From JBFLYO01 sp040756745 (GTDB taxonomy: Bacteria; Bacteroidota; Ignavibacteria; UBA10030; UBA6906): a DNA stretch of 60,845 nt. The notes under the pieces are model-generated. The model was not told where the DNA came from, made no database searches, and was given only the letters and a program-made list of their open reading frames with translations. The stretch covers positions 1 to 60,845 of the forward strand of contig JBFLYO010000023.1 of NCBI GenBank assembly GCA_040756745.1, in the 5' to 3' direction. Shown here piece after piece: positions 55,083 through 60,845 of this stretch. Made by a program: the position numbers and the translations under genes. Every line of letters starts with the position of its first letter. The stretch's first letter is position 1.

Positions 55083-56414
55083 ATGAAACAGAGATGGCTG
55101 TACCTGGCTGCGGCGCTGACCATGCTGGGGAGCGGCGGCGTGGCTAAGGGGATATTTCCGTACAAGGTCGATACGAGGACGCTGCCCAACGGGCTGAAGG
55201 TCATCATGATCCCGATGTCGTCACCGGGGCTGGTGGCGTATTATTCCGTCGTCCGCACAGGAAGCCGGGATGAGGTGGAGGCGGGGAAGTCTGGATTTGC
55301 CCATTTCTTTGAACATATGATGTTCCGCGGCACGAAGAAGTATCCAGGATCGGTCTACGACAGCATCGTGACCAGCATCGGCGCGAGCGCCAACGCCTTC
55401 ACTTCCGACGACATCACGGCATATCACCTCAATTTTGCCGTCGAGGATCTCGAAAAAGTCATCGACATTGAGAGCGACCGCTTCCAGAACCTCGACTACA
55501 GCAAAGAAGAATTCCAGACAGAGGCCGGCGCCATTTACGGTGAATACCGGAAAAACGTGACCAGCCCCTTCGCAGTGCTGGATGAAAAGATGCGCGACCT
55601 GGCATTCGACGCCCACACCTACAAGCACACCACGATTGGCTTCGAACGGGACATCAAGGCGATGCCCGAGGGATTTGAGTACAGCCACTCGTTCTTCCAT
55701 CGCTTCTATCGGCCGGAGAACGTTGTGCTCCTCATTGTCGGCGACATCAAGCCCGATGCGGTCATGAAGCTGGTGGCGAAGTACTATGGCGGCTGGAAGA
55801 AAGGGTATGAAGCACCGAACGTCGTGCCCGAACCGCCGCAAATGGGGGAGCGGTCGGCCGATGTTTCATATCAGGGGAAAACACTGCCGATCATCGACAT
55901 TGCATACAAAGGGGACGCGTTCAACCCGTCGAACCGCACCTATGTGGCGGCAGTGATGCTCGGCGATCTTGCCTTTGGCAGCACGAGCGATCTCTACAAG
56001 AAGCTCTATATCCAGGAGCAGCGCGTGGATATCCTGGATGCAAGCATCCCGATGAACCGGGATATGCCGCTCTTTGAGATCCTGGCGCGCGTCAAGAAAG
56101 AGGAAGACGTCCCCGCGGTCCGGGACGAGGTCTACAACGCCATCGCGACGTTTCAGTCGACGGCGGTCGACGCAAAGCGCCTCGGCGACGCCAAGAAGCG
56201 GAGGAAATACGCCTTCCTTATGAACCTCGACACCCCGAACAAAGTCGCGGGCGGGTTAGCGTACACTGTTGCCATCACCGGTGGCATGGAGGCGGTGAAT
56301 GCGCTTTATGCAGAGATCGACAAGCTGACGCCCGACGACATCATGGCCGCAGCCAAGCAGTACTTCTCTCCCGAGCGGAGATCTGTCGTGGTCCTGAAAG
56401 GAGCCGGCCAATGA
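55083..56414 (+). CDS. M16 family zinc peptidase, catalytic subunit (second pair)
   Basis: A secreted M16 protease of 443 residues with signal peptide MKQRWLYLAAALTMLGSGGV. The zinc motif is H74-F-F-E77-H78 with the third ligand E154 in GEYRK. The start is the ATG at 55083, because GGAGA lies 6 bases upstream and the signal peptide begins there. It overlaps the next gene by ATGA; the next gene is the motif-less partner. The pair repeats the arrangement at 2.9-5.9 kb, but sequence similarity between the pairs is low by eye, so this is not a recent duplication. Confidence 0.92.
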   Translation: MKQRWLYLAAALTMLGSGGVAKGIFPYKVDTRTLPNGLKVIMIPMSSPGLVAYYSVVRTGSRDEVEAGKSGFAHFFEHMMFRGTKKYPGSVYDSIVTSIGASANAFTSDDITAYHLNFAVEDLEKVIDIESDRFQNLDYSKEEFQTEAGAIYGEYRKNVTSPFAVLDEKMRDLAFDAHTYKHTTIGFERDIKAMPEGFEYSHSFFHRFYRPENVVLLIVGDIKPDAVMKLVAKYYGGWKKGYEAPNVVPEPPQMGERSADVSYQGKTLPIIDIAYKGDAFNPSNRTYVAAVMLGDLAFGSTSDLYKKLYIQEQRVDILDASIPMNRDMPLFEILARVKKEEDVPAVRDEVYNAIATFQSTAVDAKRLGDAKKRRKYAFLMNLDTPNKVAGGLAYTVAITGGMEAVNALYAEIDKLTPDDIMAAAKQYFSPERRSVVVLKGAGQ

Positions 56415-57916
56415 GAATCATGACTCTGACACTCGCCATGGCGCTGCTTGGCGCCGCAATGTTCACCATCGGAGAAGCCGCCGTGAAGCCCGGAGATGCT
56501 GTTCTGCTTCCCGTCCCGACCGACGCCACCATCTGCTTCCGCATCTGGTTCAAGGTCGGTTCGCAAAACGACCCGTCCGGGAAGGAGGGACTCGCGAACA
56601 TTACCGCAGCAATGCTGACAGAAGCATCGACGAAGAAAAACAAGTACGAACAGATCCTGGACAAGCTGTATCCGCTGGCCGCCTCGTACGACGCCGTGAC
56701 GTCGGTCGAGATGACGGTCGTCTACGGCCGCGTGCACCGCGACAACCTCAAGGAATATTACCCGCTCTTTGTCGATGCAATCACCGCGCCCGCATTTGAG
56801 CAGGCTGACCTCGACCGGATTAAGAGCGAGGTGCTCAATTTTCTGGAAAACACGCTACGGTACTCGAGTGACGAAGAGCTCGGAAAGGCAGTATTGTACG
56901 ACGATATCTTTGCCGGAACCCCCTATGGGCACATCACGGCAGGGACGATCGGCAGCGTCAAGAGCATTACACTCGATGACGTGAAAGAGTTCTACAAGAA
57001 AAACTTCACGCGGGACAATCTCGTTATCGGTCTCGGGGGTGGATACCAGGCGTCGTTGCTGACGACGCTGCGGAAGGACCTGGCAGGTCTTCCTCCAGGT
57101 GCCCCTCAGCCAATTCCGCCTCCCCAGCCGGCCCACATAGAAGGGTTCCGGGTCACGATTGTAGAGAAGGACGCGCCTGCCGCAGCGATCAGCATGGGAG
57201 TGCCGATCGACATCCTGCGTGGATCGAAGGACTGGTATGCGCTGGCGATTGCGAACTCCTGGCTAGGCGAGCATCGCAACTCAAGCAGTCATTTATACCA
57301 GGTGATCCGCGAGACGCGCGGGCTGAACTACGGGGATTACTCGTACATCGAGAACTACCCGCGCGGAGGGATGCTCAGCAAGCCGCCCCAGAACGTCTGC
57401 CGGCGAAAGCAGATCTTCGAGATCTGGATCCGTCCGGTGCCGCTGGAGACTGCGCATTTTGCGATGCGTGCCGCCCTGCGGGAGTACAGGCGGCTCGTCG
57501 AGAACGGGATGACGAAAGCCGAATTCAATCTCACCAAAAACTTCCTGAAGAAGTACGTCCTCCATTACGCGCCGACGACGATGGAGCGGCTTGGCTACGC
57601 ATTGGATGACCGGTTCTACGGGATCAGCGGGAGTCATCTGGCGAAGTTCCGCTCCATGATGAACACCCTCACGCTGGCCGACGTCAACAGGGCGATCAAG
57701 AAGCATTGGCACTACGGCAATATGCAGATTGCGGTGATCACGAAGGACGCGAAGGCGTTGCGCGATGCGCTCGTTGCGGATTCTCCGAGTCCGATCGCCT
57801 ACAAGACCCCGAAGCCGGCCTCGGTGCTTGAGGAAGACAAGCAGATCGAAGCATTTCCGGTGAAGGCGACGCCGGAGAATGTGAAGATCGTAGAAGTGAA
57901 AGAGCTGTTTAATTGA
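56411..57916 (+). CDS. M16 family peptidase-like partner lacking the zinc motif (second pair)
   Basis: A secreted protein of 501 residues (signal peptide MRIMTLTLAMALLGAAMFTI). In place of HxxEH it has GLANITAAMLTEAS. The substrate-binding Arg/Tyr pair is kept in RETRGLNYGDY. As in the first pair, this points to a working non-catalytic subunit of an M16B-type heterodimer rather than to a pseudogene. It ends close to a short run of heptamer-like repeats (57912-57945). Confidence 0.9.
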   Translation: MRIMTLTLAMALLGAAMFTIGEAAVKPGDAVLLPVPTDATICFRIWFKVGSQNDPSGKEGLANITAAMLTEASTKKNKYEQILDKLYPLAASYDAVTSVEMTVVYGRVHRDNLKEYYPLFVDAITAPAFEQADLDRIKSEVLNFLENTLRYSSDEELGKAVLYDDIFAGTPYGHITAGTIGSVKSITLDDVKEFYKKNFTRDNLVIGLGGGYQASLLTTLRKDLAGLPPGAPQPIPPPQPAHIEGFRVTIVEKDAPAAAISMGVPIDILRGSKDWYALAIANSWLGEHRNSSSHLYQVIRETRGLNYGDYSYIENYPRGGMLSKPPQNVCRRKQIFEIWIRPVPLETAHFAMRAALREYRRLVENGMTKAEFNLTKNFLKKYVLHYAPTTMERLGYALDDRFYGISGSHLAKFRSMMNTLTLADVNRAIKKHWHYGNMQIAVITKDAKALRDALVADSPSPIAYKTPKPASVLEEDKQIEAFPVKATPENVKIVEVKELFN

Positions 57917-57945
57917 ATCGCTGAATCGATATCAACGTTCAATTT
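57912..57945. repeat. Short heptamer-like inverted repeat
   Basis: Reads as ATTGAAT, CGCTGAA, TCGATAT, CAACGTT, CAATTTT. The outer parts (ATTGAATCG and CGTTCAAT) can pair with one bulge. It covers the stop codon of the second M16 partner gene. The rest of the gap to the ada gene (57946-58028) shows nothing that I recognise apart from the GAGGGAG ribosome binding site. Confidence 0.5.
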
Positions 57946-58028
57946 TCGGTGGAGTTCCTGGGTTCAGTTTTGGTATCGTAGGAGCGTGACGATTCCACTA
58001 CTGTGTCCAATTCTGTGAAGAGGGAGTC

Positions 58029-59150
58029 ATGCCACAGTTGCCATCCCCCGCCGAGATGGAGCGGGCGTATTTGAGAAGTGATCCGTCGTACGACGGGGTC
58101 TTTTATCTTGGGGTCCGCTCGACGGGGGTTTTCTGCCGGCCGACGTGCGGTGCAAGGAAGCCGATGCCGCGGAACGTCGTGTACTTTGCGACCCCGCGCG
58201 AGGCATTGTTCGCGGGATACAGGCCGTGCAAGCGGTGCAGGCCGCTGGAGGCGATCGGCGAGCCGCCGGAATGGGCGGGGAAGCTGTTGGCGGAGGTTGA
58301 CAGGGACCCGTCGGGGCGGTTCAGCGATGCCGACATCCGCGGGCTGGGAATCGACCCCGCGCGGGCCAGGCGTTTCTTCCGGAAGAGTTACGGGATGACG
58401 TTTCAGGCATACTGCCGGGGCCGGCGGCTTGGCAAGGCCCTCGATCAGATCCGCCGCGGAGTGAAGCTCGACGATGTGTTGTTCGGTTTCGGGTACGAGT
58501 CGCACAGCGGCTTCCGCGACGCGTTCACGAAGGCATTCGGCACAACGCCGGGGAAAGCGCGGGTGGCGGATGCGATCAAAATCGCCTGGATCGAGAGTCC
58601 GCTGGGTCCGCTCGTCGCGGCGGCCACCGATGAATCGCTTGTGCTGCTTGAATTCACCGACCGGCGGATGCTTGAGGCACAGTTCAGGGCGCTGCGAAAG
58701 CATTTCAAGCGGCCGATTGTGCCCGGGAGCAACGACGTGCTCTCGCGGCTCCGCACAGAGCTGCGAGAATACTTTGCCGGCGAGAGGAGAGATTTCACAG
58801 TTCCGGTCAGTTTTCCCGGGAGCGTGTTTCAGCAGCGGGTCTGGCGGGAGCTCCTCCGGATTCCTCATGGCCGAACGATATCCTATGAGGAGCTGGCGAA
58901 ACGAATCGCTTCACCGAAGGGTCAACGCGCCGTCGGCACCGCAAACGGGCTCAATCGTATCGCCATCGTGATTCCCTGTCACCGCGTGGTGAACAAGAGC
59001 GGGGAGCTCGGGGGATATGGTGGAGGGATGTGGAGAAAGCAAGCGCTCCTGGAGCTAGAGAGAGGCGAAAGAACCTACGAGCAGATGATCAAGAAAGAGG
59101 AGAGAGGAGAGAGAAGAGAGTTGAATTCCCAATTCATCGTTCACCGTTAA
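58029..59150 (+). CDS. ada: Ada-type methyltransferase and transcriptional activator
   Basis: A three-domain Ada of 373 residues. The N-terminal zinc domain has Cys36 (methyl acceptor from phosphotriesters), Cys40, Cys67 and Cys70. The AraC-type DNA-binding region covers about 85-180 (ARARRFFRKSYGMTFQAYCRGRRLGKAL, FGYESHSGFRDAF). The O6-methylguanine transferase domain covers about 183-345 with acceptor Cys317 in IPCHRV. It repairs alkylated DNA and, once methylated, activates its own regulon. The ATG at 58029 follows GAGGGAG. The last 17 or so residues (GERRELNSQFIVHR and before) are encoded by the heptamer repeat at 59094-59155 and look like a read-through tail. Confidence 0.94.
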   Translation: MPQLPSPAEMERAYLRSDPSYDGVFYLGVRSTGVFCRPTCGARKPMPRNVVYFATPREALFAGYRPCKRCRPLEAIGEPPEWAGKLLAEVDRDPSGRFSDADIRGLGIDPARARRFFRKSYGMTFQAYCRGRRLGKALDQIRRGVKLDDVLFGFGYESHSGFRDAFTKAFGTTPGKARVADAIKIAWIESPLGPLVAAATDESLVLLEFTDRRMLEAQFRALRKHFKRPIVPGSNDVLSRLRTELREYFAGERRDFTVPVSFPGSVFQQRVWRELLRIPHGRTISYEELAKRIASPKGQRAVGTANGLNRIAIVIPCHRVVNKSGELGGYGGGMWRKQALLELERGERTYEQMIKKEERGERRELNSQFIVHR

Positions 59151-59274
59151 TCGGATCGAACGTGACCGTTCACAGTTGAACGCTCGAAAGCTGAGGAGCG
59201 TGGCGAGCGTGCCTGACCGCCAATTGTGAATTGCGAAGGGCTATCCGATTAACGGCGAATGGTGAATTGGGAAT
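59125..59274. repeat. 150-bp inverted-repeat element made of degenerate heptamers, copy 1
   Basis: The 32-base left end (59125-59156) and right end (59243-59274) are inverted copies matching at 29 of 32 positions; the outer tips are ATTCCCAATT and AATTGGGAAT. Inside, TTCACAGTTG and CAATTGTGAA form a second nested pair (9 of 10). The ends parse into 7-base units such as ATCGTTC, ACCGTTA. A purine-rich 7-base run (59094-59124) leads into it. The element begins within the ada reading frame and supplies its stop codon. A second copy starts at 60752. Confidence 0.88.
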
Positions 59275-59300
59275 ACAACTCACGACCAATCGTTCGCTGG

Positions 59301-60542
59301 CTAGATCAGCGATAGAAACTCCCCAGCCGGCGCCATGATCACACCGGCCGTCGTCATAGTAGTCCTGAACCCCTCCGGGTGCCTGACGACCTGAATCGTG
59401 AACTTCGGCTTCAACCGCTCAGAGAAATAGCGTAGACTTGAATCAACGACACGCGCACTCAGTTTGGCCTCGATCATGGCATACGGTTTCCTCTGCTCGG
59501 TAATCAAGAAATCCACCTCCCGCTTCTCCCTGTCGCGGATATAAGAGAGCTCGAACTCTCCATACCCCCAGTCGGTCCAGGCATCCACAAGCTTTCGCAG
59601 GTGTAGCGCCACCACGTTCTCGAATCGCGCCCCCGGATTCTCGATTTCCGTTGGGTCATACAGATACACCTTCTCAGCGAGCCGCAGCGTTCGCGTCAGC
59701 CTCCCGGAAAAAGGCCTGATCGTAAAAAGGAAATAGAGGCGGGACATTGTTTCTATCCAAGCCCTAACTGTGGCAAAGTTTACGCCGAGGTCCTCGCTGA
59801 GGTTGTTGATCGAAAGAGGTGTGCCGACGCGCTCAGGAAGCAGGTAGGCAAGCGTTTCCACGAGTCCGACATCGCGAATTCTCGACAGATCGCGGAGGTC
59901 CTCACGCAAGACGAGAGTGCGGTGCGCCTGACGCCATCTCCGAAGGCGGGCCTCGCTCCCCGAGAAGAGAGGTTCAGGAAAACCCGTGAAGCGCTCAATG
60001 TCGTCCAGGAACTCTTCCGCTTTCTCGAGGGACCGACGCTGTGTCAACGCCTTCCAGAACTCATCTGGCGACCGGACGGAGAGACGTCTCTCTGCAACCA
60101 ACTCCCCAAGAGTAAACGGGTGGAGCCGGAACATCGTGTATCGACCGAAGAGCGAATCCCCACCCCGCTGGTACAGATCGAGCCGACCGCTTCCTGTTAC
60201 GATGATCTGGACCGAGCCGCCATGTTCGTCGAATAAACCTTTGACGAATCGCTTCCATCTCGGGTACTTGTGGATTTCATCAAGCACGATCCGGGGCCGG
60301 CCTTTCTGCGGGAGCGGCCCGATGCGCTGCCAGAAATCTCCAGGGTTTCGGATGAGAAGCTTGCGGTGGGCGTCGATGTCCCAATTGAAGTACAGACCGT
60401 CGGCACCCGTCTCGTACAAAAGGCGACGCGCAAGCGTGGTCTTGCCGACCTGCCGCGGTCCGGGAACAAAGACCATCTTGCGCTCGTGCCGCAGTGAACG
60501 CTCAATTTCGGCGTTGAGATACCGCAGGCCGGGGGTTTCCAT
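59301..60542 (-). CDS. AAA ATPase with DUF4143 domain
   Basis: A P-loop protein of 413 residues of the AAA_14/DUF4143 type. Walker A is GPRQVGKTT (28-36, Lys34), Walker B is RIVLDEIHKYPRW, an arginine-rich sensor region follows, and the C-terminal DUF4143 region contains YLYDPTEIENPGARFENVVALHLRKL and a nuclease-like REVDFLITEQ...AMIEAKLS. The latter resembles the D-ExK core of PD-(D/E)XK nucleases. The family is widespread, patchily distributed, often in multiple copies, and its function is not established; DNA repair, mobile-element and toxin-like roles have been suggested. The start codon abuts a 40-bp palindrome, and the gene is bracketed by two copies of one repeat element. Confidence 0.88.
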   Translation of the reverse strand: METPGLRYLNAEIERSLRHERKMVFVPGPRQVGKTTLARRLLYETGADGLYFNWDIDAHRKLLIRNPGDFWQRIGPLPQKGRPRIVLDEIHKYPRWKRFVKGLFDEHGGSVQIIVTGSGRLDLYQRGGDSLFGRYTMFRLHPFTLGELVAERRLSVRSPDEFWKALTQRRSLEKAEEFLDDIERFTGFPEPLFSGSEARLRRWRQAHRTLVLREDLRDLSRIRDVGLVETLAYLLPERVGTPLSINNLSEDLGVNFATVRAWIETMSRLYFLFTIRPFSGRLTRTLRLAEKVYLYDPTEIENPGARFENVVALHLRKLVDAWTDWGYGEFELSYIRDREKREVDFLITEQRKPYAMIEAKLSARVVDSSLRYFSERLKPKFTIQVVRHPEGFRTTMTTAGVIMAPAGEFLSLI

Positions 60543-60580
60543 ATTCCTATAAAAATGTCATGACAATTTTATAGGAATAT
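60541..60580. promoter_or_regulatory. 40-bp near-perfect palindrome at the AAA/DUF4143 start codon
   Basis: The two 20-base arms, beginning ATATTCCTATAAAA and meeting at TGTCATGACA, are inverted copies with a single mismatched pair (position 15 of the arm). It is very A+T rich against a G+C-rich background. The ATG of the minus-strand gene occupies 60542-60540, so the palindrome covers the 5' untranslated region and AGGA ribosome binding site. It could be an operator for autoregulation, an RNA hairpin blocking translation, or a recombination/cleavage site. Confidence 0.85.
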
Positions 60581-60751
60581 ATAAATTCAACCGACGAGGT
60601 GCAATAGAAGTGCTCCCCACCTCCCCTTCCCCTTTTCAAGTCGAAGACCCGGCGATCTTTGACGGGAGGAGGGCAGGGGAAAGGGTTCCGTAGTGCGAGG
60701 AACGGGGGAATCGTGGCGAGAGAGGTACGTCATGCCTCTGTCGAACGCCAC
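60581..60751. other. Non-coding segment with imperfect purine/pyrimidine inverted repeat
   Basis: No gene is visible between the palindrome and the second repeat element. A pyrimidine-rich stretch (about 60612-60640, CCTCCCCTTCCCC) and a purine-rich stretch (about 60657-60685, GGGAGGAGGGCAGGGGAAA) could pair imperfectly. The remainder shows nothing that I can interpret. Confidence 0.45.
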
Positions 60752-60845
60752 ATTCCCAATTAATGATTCGGCATTAATCGGATACGATATTAACTGTCAA
60801 CTGTTGACTGTTAGAGACCCATCCGAATAACGTTGAACGGCGAAT
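60752..60845. repeat. Inverted-repeat heptamer element, copy 2, cut by the window end
   Basis: The 32 bases at 60752-60783 match the left end of copy 1 at 26 of 32 positions (same tip ATTCCCAATT, same inner end TTAATCGGAT). The centre holds AACTGTC, AACTGTT, GACTGTT heptamers (60792-60812). From 60821 the right arm begins (ATCCGAATAACG) and is interrupted by the end of the sequence; the closing AATTGGGAAT would lie just outside. Confidence 0.75.

Noticed and set aside
59125..59274. Insertion sequence or classical MITE
   Set aside because: No transposase, no target-site duplication that I can identify, and the body consists of 7-base units as in the other arrays; I call it only an inverted-repeat element.

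Overview
The window is a gene-dense, roughly 60% G+C chromosomal segment with about 43 protein genes and no rRNA, tRNA, CRISPR array or transposase that I can see. It looks like a Gram-negative member of the Bacteroidota/Chlorobiota (FCB) assemblage, most like an Ignavibacteria-type lineage. The grounds are separate heptose-kinase and heptose-adenylyltransferase genes (LPS core), TamB, several outer-membrane barrels including TolB-propeller/barrel fusions, BNR-repeat and GH10-like secreted proteins, split SecD/SecF and a DUF4905-type protein. This assignment is inference from gene content. Several promoters fit TTGnnn-N16-18-TATNTT, i.e. ordinary sigma70 grammar rather than the -33/-7 form known from Bacteroidia.

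Layout. 1-5.9 kb: 3' part of a propeller/barrel protein, a PrsW-type protease, and a pair of M16 peptidases (one with the zinc motif, one without). 5.9-9 kb: family-5-like uracil-DNA glycosylase, patatin lipase, membrane histidine kinase. 9-13.5 kb (minus): secD-secF-STAS-purA, with a hairpin over the purA ribosome binding site. 13.6-25.5 kb (plus): PpiD-like foldase, a barrel protein, shikimate kinase, rfaE1-rfaE2-tamB-rnr; this block is largely about building the outer membrane. 25.6-35 kb: a metallopeptidase/TolB-propeller/barrel fusion, then a two-component system divergent from a complete TatT-DctP-DctQ-DctM TRAP transporter operon. 34.8-37.4 kb (minus): a fluoride riboswitch followed by crcB and a DUF190 gene, and upstream of them a GH10-like secreted protein. 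37.5-45.9 kb: radA, an amidohydrolase, an ITPase, a DUF4905-like protein, a PhzF isomerase, a membrane HdrD-like Fe-S oxidoreductase and a GHMP kinase. 45.9-60.5 kb: DEAD helicase, BNR-repeat protein, beta-helix protein, UroD-family protein, rhomboid, a second M16 pair, Ada, and an AAA/DUF4143 ATPase.

The most unusual content lies between genes. Degenerate tandem heptamers (and in two places hexamers) recur at many gene borders, sometimes as long inverted repeats and sometimes running into coding sequence (N-terminus of an M16 gene, C-terminus of Ada, stop codon of the rhomboid gene). A 150-bp inverted-repeat element made of such heptamers lies on one side of the AAA/DUF4143 gene and a second, truncated copy lies on the other. 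That gene's start codon abuts a nearly perfect 40-bp palindrome. Other regulatory signals are the fluoride riboswitch, the hairpin at purA, divergent promoter pairs (secD/ppiD, GH10-like/radA, beta-helix/UroD) and a probable nearly leaderless radA transcript.
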